NCBI GenBank assembly: GCA_025059995.1
Contig: JANXCF010000001.1
Location: 310,001 to 374,000, forward strand
DNA from: Leptospiraceae bacterium
Lineage (GTDB): Bacteria; Spirochaetota; Leptospiria; Leptospirales; Leptonemataceae
Length of the DNA: 64,000 nucleotides
Direction: 5' to 3'
Below are positions 53,100 to 62,153 of the stretch, one piece after another. The notes beneath the pieces are model-generated. The model ran no database searches. It saw only the letters and a program-made list of their open reading frames with translations, and was not told where the DNA came from. Position 1 is the stretch's first letter, and each line of letters begins with the position of its first letter. The translations under genes were made by a program, and so were the position numbers.

Positions 53100-53492
53100 A
53101 TGCAAATATCAAAAGAAAAACTCGTTCATATTTTTCGTGATGGGATTTTTTATTTTTCTTTGTCTCCACTGATTTTTAGTTGGGTTTTGGGATTGGGCTT
53201 TAATGGAAGAAAATTCCAATTTGTTCTTCGAAGCATGTTTCTTTCTTTGAGTTTTCTTTTTTTTGGTTCTTTGATGTATTTTATTTACAATGGCTTTTTG
53301 TATTTTAGTGTAGCATCAAAAAAATCTATACTTTTTTTTCTAAATTGGATTTTTTTTCTGCTTCATTCTATGGCTATTTTGTTTTATTTCGTTCTTAGTT
53401 TTGTTTTGATATATTCTTTTGTAAAACAAAAAGAATTTTCCATTTATACGTATATGGATAGACTTATTGAGAAAATATTAAATGTCTTGTAA
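53100..53492 (+). CDS. Small integral membrane protein, unknown
   Basis: 130 residues with three likely membrane segments at about 18-38, 48-68 and 80-106, and a basic, cytoplasmic N-terminus (MQISKEKLVHIFRDG). Rich in Phe. No motif recognised. It stands between the HDOD gene and the secreted unknown; no clear operon. Confidence 0.6.
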   Translation: MQISKEKLVHIFRDGIFYFSLSPLIFSWVLGLGFNGRKFQFVLRSMFLSLSFLFFGSLMYFIYNGFLYFSVASKKSILFFLNWIFFLLHSMAILFYFVLSFVLIYSFVKQKEFSIYTYMDRLIEKILNVL

Positions 53493-53544
53493 AGCTTTAT
53501 GAAAAATAATTGACTTTAGGTTTGCTTGAGTAATACCCCCTAAA

Positions 53545-54426
53545 ATGAGGAAAATATTTTTGTATTTTTTTACAATAGTTGCTTATAGCCTTACTGTTTG
53601 CGCAAATGATGGTGATTCAAGTATAAGTTCATTAGGTGGTGTATCGAATTTCCTTGATATTGGGGTCCAACTTATTCAAAGAACTAATAGAAAAGATCCT
53701 GAAGATTTAGGTAGTGTAGTCAATAGCATACGTTTAGCCAATCAGTTTTTAGATAATCAAAATCAGTTTTCAATCATGGAAAGAGAAGTTAAGACGAAAC
53801 CCAAAAGAACAATTCTCTATAATAGAAGATTAGAGTATGATGGTTTTATTGGCGTCAACTATAAGTTTTATGATAACCAAGTGGAATATCGAAAATATTA
53901 TGATACAAATGATAATTTTACATTAGATACTTTTTTTAATGATTTTTCAGAGTTAATGATCAAATTTGGTTTTGGACCACTAGATTATTTTACTGACTCA
54001 GACGAAATTAGTTTATACTATAAAAAAATAAAATCCACAGGTGTGTATAGGATAGAAACGAGAACAGTTCTACCGGCAGAAGTAGATTTTGTAAAAAAAT
54101 CAATAGAGAATTATCATTTATACAACATACTAAAGCCAGGAAATTTTTCTTATACCCAAGGGACCCTAAAAACATTAAGTGAAGGTGTTGGAATGATTCT
54201 AGGAACAAACGTGCCTTTTCTCTATATTCTTAGTTATTACTTAATTCTTGATTTTACGATGTTTAGAACTATTGCTCATATTTCTACGTTTTCTCCAAAT
54301 ACGTTATTTTATAATGATAAGACCAAGAAGTATGAAACTATAACTCAGATACTATACATAAAGAAGAATCTTGATATGAATATGAATTTTTATTATGAGA
54401 TCATGATTTTGACGCTTCTGGTATAA
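53545..54426 (+). CDS. Secreted protein of unknown function, possible frameshifted end
   Basis: 293 residues with a signal peptide (MRKIFLYFFTIVAYSLTVCA); the LTVC at 15-18 loosely fits a lipobox. The rest is strand-rich with YEYRKYYDTND-type segments and no known motif. The annotated end (MILTLLV) looks out of place. In the -1 frame from 54405 a further 31 residues follow without a stop (DFDASGIKIFYKGGFDLS, GKTNFGIFELLE) to 54500, with sequence like the rest of the protein. The reading frame may have been broken by an indel near 54400. Base composition is unremarkable. Confidence 0.6.
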   Translation: MRKIFLYFFTIVAYSLTVCANDGDSSISSLGGVSNFLDIGVQLIQRTNRKDPEDLGSVVNSIRLANQFLDNQNQFSIMEREVKTKPKRTILYNRRLEYDGFIGVNYKFYDNQVEYRKYYDTNDNFTLDTFFNDFSELMIKFGFGPLDYFTDSDEISLYYKKIKSTGVYRIETRTVLPAEVDFVKKSIENYHLYNILKPGNFSYTQGTLKTLSEGVGMILGTNVPFLYILSYYLILDFTMFRTIAHISTFSPNTLFYNDKTKKYETITQILYIKKNLDMNMNFYYEIMILTLLV

Positions 54427-54557
54427 AAATTTTCTATAAGGGTGGATTTGATTTGTCTAATGGAAAGACGAATTTTGGAATATTTGAACTTTTGGAGTGA
54501 TAAGTAGATTTTAAAAACTTGTTGATCTTTTCATAAACTAAAATTACTTTATGTCTA

Positions 54558-55181
54558 ATGAAAGAAATTGATGGTTGGGAAGAATTGGAATTAGAATTAG
54601 AAGAAGAATTATCCTACTTTTTGAGTAATTTGCCATATTCTGAATGGGTGCAAGAAACATTCAAATTTTCTTCCTATAAGATTTCGTTTTCTTTATTTTA
54701 TCCTAAAAATTTTCTGAAAATTCCATCTCCATACCTTTTTTCTGCAAATCAAATAGCACATCATTTATCAAAAAATAAAAATATTGAAAGTTTAAAATTC
54801 GTTAAAAACATTATCTTATTGCCAAAATTTGTCCAAACCAAAGATTACTTTTTGACAAATATTTATTTTGTTGAAAGACAATCATTGTTCTTTTATTTAA
54901 CTCCTACGAGACTATATTTTTCAGGAAGGGATGCCTATTTAAAAGAAAAAGATATGATGTTTAGTAGAGATCTAAGTAAAGAAAGAATAACGTGGAATGA
55001 AATGTTTTTCACAAAATTCGAAAATTTGTTCTTTTTGTTGGGATATATCTTACATGATAAAAAGAAGTATCCAAAAAACTTAATAAAATTTTTAGAGAAA
55101 AAAGAGCGATTAACAGCCAATGAAATATCCGAAATGCAGTTAATTCATGAACTCTTTGTTTATCATTATTTAGTTGAATGA
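54558..55181 (+). CDS. Unknown cytoplasmic protein next to pgeF
   Basis: 207 residues, acidic N-terminus (WEELELELEEEL), then mixed strands and helices; aromatic-rich (FSSYKISFSLFYPKNFLKIPSP). No signal peptide, membrane segment or motif. Its TGA directly abuts ATG 55182 of the pgeF gene, so it is co-translated with it. I do not recognise the family. Confidence 0.65.
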   Translation: MKEIDGWEELELELEEELSYFLSNLPYSEWVQETFKFSSYKISFSLFYPKNFLKIPSPYLFSANQIAHHLSKNKNIESLKFVKNIILLPKFVQTKDYFLTNIYFVERQSLFFYLTPTRLYFSGRDAYLKEKDMMFSRDLSKERITWNEMFFTKFENLFFLLGYILHDKKKYPKNLIKFLEKKERLTANEISEMQLIHELFVYHYLVE

Positions 55182-55964
55182 ATGATTCCTGAACTACATT
55201 ATAAAAATCATAAAGTTGAAGCGTTTGTTTTTGGAAAGTCCCTGCAAAACTACATCACCGAAAAAGATCCAAGAAAACAAGTTTACCAACAAAAAGAGTT
55301 TCTATCAGAATATTTTCAGCTACCTAAAGAAAGGATTTTTATTTTAGAGCAGGTCCATGGTTTCGATTGTATTCATATAACTGAGTATGATTTGATACAA
55401 AACAAAAACACATATTATCAAAAAGCCGATGGGATGATTACATCCCTGGAAAACACACTACTTTGTATTCGAACGGCTGATTGCATGCCAGTGATGTTTC
55501 ATTCTCATCCGAAAAAAGAAATATGCTTTGTAGGGATTTTGCATATTGGTTGGAGAGGTATTGTCCGAGGTCTCCTGCTAAATGGAATAAAAATGATGCA
55601 TCATTATATTGAAAAAATAAAGTATGAGTATAAAGTAATAAAGAAACAAAGCTATGATTCCATCATAGGCAATCCGATAACTATCTTCCCTGGTCCATAC
55701 ATTCCAGGAAGCATTTATGAAGTCGATGAAGATGTAGCATATCAATTTCCCATACGTAGAAAAAAAAATGATCATAAATACTTATTGGATCTATGGGAGA
55801 ATAGTGTTTTTGTGTTGAAAAATCTCAAAGAAAGTAGGAACATTGAAATAATAGATCCATTTGACTATATAAATAGCAATCAAGAAGAAATATTCGAAAA
55901 GTTCTATTCACATCGTAGAGGGGATACTTTTAGAAATTTAAATGTAATTTACATAAAGGAATAA
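55182..55964 (+). CDS. pgeF: PgeF/YfiH-family polyphenol oxidase (DUF152)
   Basis: Family of multicopper-type proteins formerly called laccase domain proteins; reported activities include purine nucleoside phosphorylase-like and peptidoglycan-editing roles (E. coli PgeF). 260 residues with the hallmark blocks LEQVHGF, RTADCMPVMF, LHIGWRGIVRG and GPYIPGSIYEV, giving the conserved Cys and His ligands. It starts at the stop of the previous gene. The role here follows from family only. Confidence 0.87.
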   Translation: MIPELHYKNHKVEAFVFGKSLQNYITEKDPRKQVYQQKEFLSEYFQLPKERIFILEQVHGFDCIHITEYDLIQNKNTYYQKADGMITSLENTLLCIRTADCMPVMFHSHPKKEICFVGILHIGWRGIVRGLLLNGIKMMHHYIEKIKYEYKVIKKQSYDSIIGNPITIFPGPYIPGSIYEVDEDVAYQFPIRRKKNDHKYLLDLWENSVFVLKNLKESRNIEIIDPFDYINSNQEEIFEKFYSHRRGDTFRNLNVIYIKE

Positions 55965-55982
55965 AGAAATAAGTAGTTAAAT

Positions 55983-56423
55983 ATGGATAGGACTTTTACT
56001 GAAGAAGATTTACAATATAATCGTAGTTTGAAAAAAGCAATCTTCGAAGTATTATTAGAAAAAACAGAAACTTTCTACTTACATTGTATGATGCATTCAC
56101 GCTTAAGCACAGGCGATAGAAAATTCACAGAAAAAGAAATCAAAGAGGGCATCATCTTTGTTTTAGGACCTTATAGTTATAGAAAATTATCATGGGATGA
56201 AAAAGGAATTTCTTGTGAAATGAATTTCGGTAAGTGGGAAACTGTGTATATACCTTATGAATGTATTTTTCGGATTTTCGATAAAGGAGGTCATTTCCTC
56301 ATGCAATTTGTAACTATGGATATCGATGATGATGTTTTTAACGATGAAGAAAAAGAATCAACGAACGTAATCCCCTTAGATTTTTCGAAAAATAAGAAAA
56401 AAGAAAAAAAAGAAGAGTCATAA
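55983..56423 (+). CDS. SspB-like ClpXP adaptor candidate
   Basis: 146 residues. The core (LKKAIFEVLLEKTETFYLHCMMHSRLST... GISCEMNFGKWETVYIPYECIFRIFDKGGHFLMQF) follows the SspB beta fold with the xxIPYxAIxxxxD segment, and the acidic stretch then NVIPLDFSKNKKK tail matches the position of the SspB peptide that docks on ClpX. The C-terminal Lys-rich tail is longer than usual. I place this at moderate confidence: an adaptor that brings tagged proteins to ClpXP. It is downstream of pgeF by 18 bases and convergent with the desaturase, overlapping by six bases. Confidence 0.6.
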   Translation: MDRTFTEEDLQYNRSLKKAIFEVLLEKTETFYLHCMMHSRLSTGDRKFTEKEIKEGIIFVLGPYSYRKLSWDEKGISCEMNFGKWETVYIPYECIFRIFDKGGHFLMQFVTMDIDDDVFNDEEKESTNVIPLDFSKNKKKEKKEES

Positions 56424-57323
56424 ATTTGGTGTAGGGATTGGTCCTTTTAATTGAGAAAAGTATTGTTTCGCAAAATTTCCATGATAATTAGAATTTGTTT
56501 TTAGCCATTCCGTTTTCAAAAGATACCAAGGGATTTTTGGCTTCAAATGATGAAAACCATGATAGTTTGCATTCAAAAGATAGATTTCTAGCAAACGTAA
56601 AGTCTTCAAATTGTAGCCGAATGAAATTTGATTGGGTTCTGTTCCATAGTGAAAAACATTATCCATCATTGAAATCATAAAGCCTCGAACAAGAAGAAAA
56701 CCAACAAAAACATACCAAAATTCACCATAGAGATAAAAAATGATACTATAGAAAAGAATGTTGATTATGCCATCCATTTTAGTTTCTTTCCAGTTCAACA
56801 ATATGAATGATGCATAGTTGTATTTGTGGATGGAACGGTTTTTCATGTAGATTTTTAGTTTCTCGAACACAGATTTAGGAAGAAGCGCAATAAAGTTAAC
56901 TAACAGTTCAGTAATATATAGTCCACCTAAAAGCCAGTAATAGTATCTTATGATCGCTACTGCTTTTGATGTTTCCTTGGGATTGTAGATATCTGTTACT
57001 TCAGCTTTCGTTCGATTGTATGCATGATGTAACAAATGCCCGCCTTGTAAGATACGAAACGGACTACCGAAATAGATACTTAATACTCTACCCCAGAAAT
57101 CGTTCAATGATTTATTCTTAAAAAGAACTCCGTGAATGGCTTCATGAATAAGAACCCAGTGGGGATTAGAAAAAATCCCTAATAAGGGTATCCAAAGAAA
57201 AATTTCTGTATGTTTTAGAAAAATGGGGCTGATGAAGTAAACAAAGTTCAAACCAATAATATAAACTAAAATGAGCAAATGGTTTATGTAAAAAAATTTG
57301 TTATTTAAGGTATCTTTGCCCAT
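56418..57323 (-). CDS. Membrane fatty acid desaturase-like protein
   Basis: 301 residues, several membrane segments. The three His boxes are in place: HEAIHG (HX3H), HLLHH (HX2HH) and YHGFHHLKP (HX2HH), the di-iron site of acyl desaturases and hydroxylases. No electron donor domain is fused. Its ATG overlaps the end of the OlsB-like acyltransferase by 23 bases, so the two are translated together, suggesting that it modifies the acyl chain of the amino lipid or of a related lipid (inference). Confidence 0.82.
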   Translation of the reverse strand: MGKDTLNNKFFYINHLLILVYIIGLNFVYFISPIFLKHTEIFLWIPLLGIFSNPHWVLIHEAIHGVLFKNKSLNDFWGRVLSIYFGSPFRILQGGHLLHHAYNRTKAEVTDIYNPKETSKAVAIIRYYYWLLGGLYITELLVNFIALLPKSVFEKLKIYMKNRSIHKYNYASFILLNWKETKMDGIINILFYSIIFYLYGEFWYVFVGFLLVRGFMISMMDNVFHYGTEPNQISFGYNLKTLRLLEIYLLNANYHGFHHLKPKIPWYLLKTEWLKTNSNYHGNFAKQYFSQLKGPIPTPNL

Positions 57324-58065
57324 ATCGCTCTGTTATTCTCTTTACATCAAAGAAAATAAAAAAGTCAGTGGTTCGAAATACTTCATCATAAGCTGGACCA
57401 CCGCCAATCATAGCACCAGCTCTTAGGTATCCTAATATCAAAGGTGGAACTGCACGCATTCCTTCTCTAAGATCACCAAGTTGATAGTTGGGATCAAATC
57501 CTTTGAGTTCTCTTCCTTTTAAAATAGGGACTCTTAATTCTTCCTCTACAAAATGATTTTTCGCTTTAAAATAAGCATAAGCTTTGGAAATTTCTATTGG
57601 ATCATGTGTATGAAATGAACCCATACCCATTAAATAGCGAATGTTATATTCTTTCACATACCAAGCCAATCCAGACCATAGAAGGGAAATCACGCTCCCA
57701 TCTCGATAATCTTTATGAACACAACTTCTTCCGATTTCTGCTGCTTCGTCTTTGAGTTCGTAAATTTTAGTCAAATCAAATTCTGTTTCGGAATAGAAGC
57801 CAATATTTTGTTTTGCGATTGAGCTTCTTAAAATTCGATAGGTTCCTACGATTTTGTTATTGTTTGCTTTATCAATCACAACCAGGTGATCGCAAAAGTA
57901 ATCATATTCATCTCGATCTTTTTTCGTTTCTTTTGATTCAGGCAAACCTTCCCCTAACTCTTCATTGAAAATTTCATATCGAAGAGCAAGAGTTTGCTCT
58001 AATTCATATTGGTTTTCTACTAACCTAACAATGAGTTCTCTCTCTTTAGTAACTAAGTTAGACAT
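57301..58065 (-). CDS. OlsB-like N-acyltransferase (ornithine lipid type, GNAT fold)
   Basis: 254 residues resembling the GNAT/hemolysin-type acyltransferases that add a hydroxyacyl group from acyl-ACP to ornithine. RLVENQYELEQTLALRYEIFNEELG, the EYDYFCDHLVVID strand and EIGRSCVHKDYRDGSVISLLWSGLAWYV, then YLMGMGSFHTHDP are typical of OlsB. AAGGAG precedes ATG 58065. No olsA-type O-acyltransferase is in view, but ArgD and ArgF in the window show ornithine metabolism. The overlapping desaturase gene lies downstream. Confidence 0.78.
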   Translation of the reverse strand: MSNLVTKERELIVRLVENQYELEQTLALRYEIFNEELGEGLPESKETKKDRDEYDYFCDHLVVIDKANNNKIVGTYRILRSSIAKQNIGFYSETEFDLTKIYELKDEAAEIGRSCVHKDYRDGSVISLLWSGLAWYVKEYNIRYLMGMGSFHTHDPIEISKAYAYFKAKNHFVEEELRVPILKGRELKGFDPNYQLGDLREGMRAVPPLILGYLRAGAMIGGGPAYDEVFRTTDFFIFFDVKRITERYGQRYLK

Positions 58066-58389
58066 AAGATGTCTCCTTTTTATTTTTTATTATAACTTTT
58101 TTGATTTTGATTTCTAAGATTATAGAGAATTTTTAAAATTTTATTACATTTTATTAAAAACTTAGGATTCAAAAGCAATATTTTTTAAAGGTTTTTCATA
58201 AAAATTAAAAATATTTGTAATTTAATTGTAATAATTAGTTTATACAATGGAAATTTGTTAAAAATAAAAAAATGTAAATTACCTTGAAGTTTTAATTATA
58301 AGCAGGTTCATATTTTTAGGTTTTATTTTGATTGTCTAATGCGTTTTTTATTTAAAACACTCATCTTCGTTTCTTAATGAAACTTGTTT
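58066..58389. other. 324-base AT-rich divergent region between olsB-like gene and sirtuin gene
   Basis: Holds the promoter candidate for the leftward OlsB-like gene (58089-58117) and the start region of the rightward sirtuin gene. The rest is A/T-rich with no ORF, hairpin terminator or RNA gene that I can support. Confidence 0.45.
58089..58117 (-). promoter_or_regulatory. Candidate promoter of the OlsB-desaturase unit
   Basis: On the minus strand TTAGAA (58117-58112), 17 bases, then a perfect TATAAT (58094-58089), 23 bases before the ATG's coding start region. The -10 is consensus; the -35 matches at three of six positions. Confidence 0.4.
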
Positions 58390-59157
58390 ATGAATGATTT
58401 CGATTATTTAAAAGCAATTGAAATCATGAAAAAATCTCAGTCAGTCTTGGTGATCACGGGAGCTGGGATTTCTGCTGATTCTGGACTTCCTACGTATAGG
58501 GGGGTGGGGGGACTTTACGAGGATCAACTCACGGATGAAGGTATTGAAATTGAAGAAGCTCTAAGTATCCATATGTTTCATCAAAATCCAAGTTTAGTAT
58601 GGAAATACCTCAAACAAATCATATCTGCGGTTGAAGATAAAACCTACAACATTAGCCACAAGGTTTTAGCAGAGTGGGAAAAAGAAAAACCTCATTTCTG
58701 GATATTAACCCAAAATGTCGATGGTTTCCATAAACAAGCGGGTTCCAAGAATGTATTAGAAATTCACGGAAATTTGAAGAACTTGGTTTGCTTGAATTGT
58801 GGTTTCAGAAAAGATATAGAAAGTTATAAAACCATATCCATTCCTCCTTATTGTGAACGGTGTGGTAGTGTTTTAAAGCCTGATGTGGTTCTTTTTGGGG
58901 AATACCTGCCTTGGGAAAAGGTTTTTCTTTATGAAACAATATTGTCATATCAGTATGATCTTATTTTGATTATTGGGACTTCGGGGGTATTCCCATATAT
59001 TTATGAACCCGTATTTGCTGCTTTTCGAAAAGGTATCTTTACTATAGAAATCAATCCAAACAAGACTATTTTCAGTGATAATGTAAAATTGTTCTTCCCT
59101 GAAAGGGCTTCAGTGGTTTTAGAAAAACTTTGGGAGTTATACAAAAATCAAGCATAG
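58390..59157 (+). CDS. cobB: Sir2-family NAD-dependent protein deacylase
   Basis: 255 residues from ATG 58390 (the TTG at 58384 is an alternative). ITGAGISADSGLPTYRG (NAD site), LTQNVDGFHKQAG with catalytic His in VLEIHGNL, the zinc pairs CLNCGFRK and CERCGS, and VLFGE, all typical of class III sirtuins. Removes acetyl or other acyl groups from lysine, using NAD. Whether it prefers acetyl or negatively charged acyl groups cannot be told. No operon partner is evident; lpxI follows after 67 bases. Confidence 0.92.
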   Translation: MNDFDYLKAIEIMKKSQSVLVITGAGISADSGLPTYRGVGGLYEDQLTDEGIEIEEALSIHMFHQNPSLVWKYLKQIISAVEDKTYNISHKVLAEWEKEKPHFWILTQNVDGFHKQAGSKNVLEIHGNLKNLVCLNCGFRKDIESYKTISIPPYCERCGSVLKPDVVLFGEYLPWEKVFLYETILSYQYDLILIIGTSGVFPYIYEPVFAAFRKGIFTIEINPNKTIFSDNVKLFFPERASVVLEKLWELYKNQA

Positions 59158-59224
59158 ACATTAGATCAATCAAAAATTTCATTTTAATTTGAAATATTTT
59201 AAAAGAAATGGATAAGCATAAAAT

Positions 59225-60085
59225 ATGGCTAATGGCAAGTTGGGGATATTCGCTGGCAAAGGGGAACTCCCGTGGATAGCTGTTAGAAATGCCATCAAGA
59301 TGGGAGAGCACCCGATTGTGTTTTTACTCACAGATGAAGCTCCGCCAGCGGAATTCGAATCCATCAGTTATCGTGTAAATTTGACAAAGTTTTATTCTTC
59401 TGTGTTAAAAAGTTTAAAGCGCTTTCAAGTTAAGCGTCTTGTCTCGTTGGGAAAAATCCCAAAAACCATCATCTACGAAAGTAAGGATTTTGATCTTCGG
59501 ACCTTGATCTTGCTTGCTAAAATGCGAAATAAAAATGACTACACCATCTTTCAGTATTTAAACCGTGAATTAGAAAAACACGGGATTGAAGTTCTGCCTC
59601 AAACTTTATATCTAAAAGATTGCTTTTTAGAAGAGGGAAGGTACGGAAAGAAACTTTCCCGAAAGCAAGTCGAAGATGTAGTCTTTGGAATGTATTATGC
59701 CATTGAAATCAATCGATTGGACATAGGACAATGTGTTGTTGTGGGGGATAAAGTGGTTTGGGCGGTTGAAGGTCCAGAAGGAACCGATGAATGCATACGA
59801 AGAGCTGGCAGTTTATACAAAAAAGGCGCAGTAGTATGTAAAGTGGGGAAGCGTAATCACGACCCACGCTTTGACATTCCTGTGATTGGAACATCAACAC
59901 TACAAGTAATGAAGGAAACCAATAGTAAAGTTTTAGCTATTGAGACCAATGGAACCATTGTAGTTCGTCGAGAAGAGTTTCTCAAAAAAGCAAAAGAGTT
60001 TGGAATCACTATTTTGAGTCTGAAAGGAAATTTGATGGATGCAAATTATGTAAGATCCATCAATCGTAGAGCAGTTTCTTTATGA
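59225..60085 (+). CDS. lpxI: UDP-2,3-diacylglucosamine pyrophosphatase LpxI
   Basis: Converts UDP-2,3-diacylglucosamine to lipid X in lipid A synthesis, by attack on the alpha phosphorus, unlike the LpxH route. The 286-residue protein has the family's GIFAGKGELPWIAVRNA start, LGKIPKT and VGKRNHDPRFDIPVIGTSTL, followed by VLAIETNGTIVVRRE. It overlaps lpxB by four bases, so the two consecutive pathway steps are coupled. Signals a diderm lipid A producer. Confidence 0.92.
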   Translation: MANGKLGIFAGKGELPWIAVRNAIKMGEHPIVFLLTDEAPPAEFESISYRVNLTKFYSSVLKSLKRFQVKRLVSLGKIPKTIIYESKDFDLRTLILLAKMRNKNDYTIFQYLNRELEKHGIEVLPQTLYLKDCFLEEGRYGKKLSRKQVEDVVFGMYYAIEINRLDIGQCVVVGDKVVWAVEGPEGTDECIRRAGSLYKKGAVVCKVGKRNHDPRFDIPVIGTSTLQVMKETNSKVLAIETNGTIVVRREEFLKKAKEFGITILSLKGNLMDANYVRSINRRAVSL

Positions 60086-61236
60086 AAAAAAGCACTAAAA
60101 TAAAAGACAAAAAAATCTTAATCATAACAGGGGAACACTCTGGAGAATTATTAGCATTGGACATCGTAAAAGAGCTCAAACAAGTAGGAGATTTTCAGTT
60201 TTGGGGAACAGGTGGAGATTTGCTCCAAAAAGAAGGGGTTAGATTGATAGAACACATCAAAAACATGGCTGTAATTGGCATCATCGAAGCTATAAAAGCC
60301 TATCGATTTTTAAAAAACCTATTGAGTCGTATTCTTGATATTATACGAGAGCAACAAATTCAATATGTGATCTTGGTTGATTACCCTGGCTTTAATCTTC
60401 GCTTAGCCAAAGCAATCAAGAAAACCCTACCTGAGGTATTCATCTTTTATTTCGTTAGCCCTCAAATTTGGGCTTGGAATTACAAACGAATCAAAATCAT
60501 CAAAGAGACCATTCAAAAAATATATGTTTTATTTTCGTTCGAAGAAGAGATATATAAGAGAGAAGGTATCAACGTCCTTTGGGTAGGACATCCTTTGAAG
60601 TTCCGAATCCCACAAGCATTGAGAAAACAAAAACCAATAAAAATCATAGATAAACCAGTGATTGGCTTTTTACCCGGCAGTCGCTTGTCAGAAGTCAGGG
60701 GCTTACTTATTCCGATGTTGAAAAGTGCGCTTTTACTGAAGGAACGATATCCCCAGGCTACTTTTTTGTTGTCTTCTGTTGAAAGTAAAGGCTTGATTTA
60801 TGATTATATCCAAGAACAATTAAAGGACTTCAAAGAACTCAAGATTTTAGTAGTTCCCGAAGCTTCACTACGAATCATGAAAGAATCTGATGTTCTTGTG
60901 ATAGCTTCTGGCACAGCCACCTTAGAAGCAGCTTATTTTCATAAACCAATGGTGATTTGTTATAAAATACACTGGTTGAATTACTTGATCTTTTCGTTTT
61001 TAGTAAAAACAAAATACATTGGACTACCTAATCTTTTAGCAAAAGAAGAAGTCGCATTGGAGTTATTACAAAATGAAGCTTCGCCAGAAAACATTTATAG
61101 TGAAGTGGTGAAAATTTTAGAAAATGAAAGTTATAGAAAAAAAATTGTAAATTTACTAAAACAAATCCAATTTGTTCCCAAGAATCAACAACCTGCAAAA
61201 ATATTCTCGGAAGACATACTTCAATTCCTTCAATAA
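60082..61236 (+). CDS. lpxB: Lipid A disaccharide synthase LpxB
   Basis: Glycosyltransferase that joins lipid X to UDP-diacylglucosamine. 384 residues; TGEHSGELLALDIV and GGDLLQKEGVRL near the start, VDYPGFNLRLAK, FYFVSPQIWAWNYKRIKII and GHPLKFRIP, then GFLPGSRLSEVRGLLIPML and ASGTATLEAAYFHKPMVI, all matching LpxB. Four-base overlap with lpxI, and argF follows after 11 bases, perhaps on the same transcript. Confidence 0.96.
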   Translation: MKKSTKIKDKKILIITGEHSGELLALDIVKELKQVGDFQFWGTGGDLLQKEGVRLIEHIKNMAVIGIIEAIKAYRFLKNLLSRILDIIREQQIQYVILVDYPGFNLRLAKAIKKTLPEVFIFYFVSPQIWAWNYKRIKIIKETIQKIYVLFSFEEEIYKREGINVLWVGHPLKFRIPQALRKQKPIKIIDKPVIGFLPGSRLSEVRGLLIPMLKSALLLKERYPQATFLLSSVESKGLIYDYIQEQLKDFKELKILVVPEASLRIMKESDVLVIASGTATLEAAYFHKPMVICYKIHWLNYLIFSFLVKTKYIGLPNLLAKEEVALELLQNEASPENIYSEVVKILENESYRKKIVNLLKQIQFVPKNQQPAKIFSEDILQFLQ

Positions 61237-61247
61237 AAGGAGATTAT

Positions 61248-62153
61248 ATGAGGCATTTATTGAACCTAATGGATTTAGATAGAGACTCTTTTTTTAAGAT
61301 TTTGCACAGAGGGATAGAACACAAAAAAAATCGCTTTTTGAACCCTCATGCATTGAAAGGTAAATCCATTGGGCTTTTGTTCGAAAAAGTATCTACGAGG
61401 ACGAGAATTTCGTTCAGTGTAGCAATCCACGAGTTGGGGGGGCACTACATGGTGTTTTCTTCAAATGAATTACAATTGGGACGAGGAGAAACGATCGAAG
61501 ACACAGCTCATGTTATGAGTCGCTATATTCACGGACTCATCGTTAGAACCGATAGACATGAAAAATTAGAAAGAATGGCGAAATTAAATATCCTACCAAT
61601 CATCAATGCTCTTTCGGATTTGTTTCATCCATGCCAGGGCTTAGCAGATTATATGACCATGCAGGAGCTGGGGTTTGATGTATCAAAAATCAAAATTGCT
61701 TTCATTGGTGAACCCAATAATGTTTTTAATTCTCTTGTTTTGGGAAGTATCCATACGAATACACAGATAGCGATTGCGACCCCCTCAGGTTTTTCACTAA
61801 TACCAGAAGTGAAAAATATCATAACTAAACACAACAAAAACATAGAAATCAAAAATGATCCAAAAGAAGTGGTTAAAGATGCAAACGTGATTTACACCGA
61901 TGTCTGGGTATCGATGGGACAAGAAAAAGAAGCCGAAACTCGTAAAATCATCTTTCGCCCATATTCAGTGAATTCAGAGCTCTTGAGATACGCCCCAAAG
62001 GACGTGATTGTGATGCATTGCTTACCTGCTCACCGAGGAGAAGAAATTACGAATGAAATAATGGATAAATTTTACCATATAATCATGAATCAAGCCGAAA
62101 ACCGCCTCCATGTCCAAAAGGCTCTACTGGAGTGGATTTTTGGAATTATATAG
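61248..62153 (+). CDS. argF: Ornithine carbamoyltransferase
   Basis: Makes citrulline from ornithine and carbamoyl phosphate. 301 residues: STRTR in KVSTRTRISFSV (carbamoyl phosphate), FHPCQGLADYMT, ADVW-like YTDVWVSMGQE (ornithine side) and MHCLPAHRGEEI (the HCLP signature). AGGAG precedes ATG 61248. Together with argD it indicates an arginine pathway. Confidence 0.95.
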   Translation: MRHLLNLMDLDRDSFFKILHRGIEHKKNRFLNPHALKGKSIGLLFEKVSTRTRISFSVAIHELGGHYMVFSSNELQLGRGETIEDTAHVMSRYIHGLIVRTDRHEKLERMAKLNILPIINALSDLFHPCQGLADYMTMQELGFDVSKIKIAFIGEPNNVFNSLVLGSIHTNTQIAIATPSGFSLIPEVKNIITKHNKNIEIKNDPKEVVKDANVIYTDVWVSMGQEKEAETRKIIFRPYSVNSELLRYAPKDVIVMHCLPAHRGEEITNEIMDKFYHIIMNQAENRLHVQKALLEWIFGII

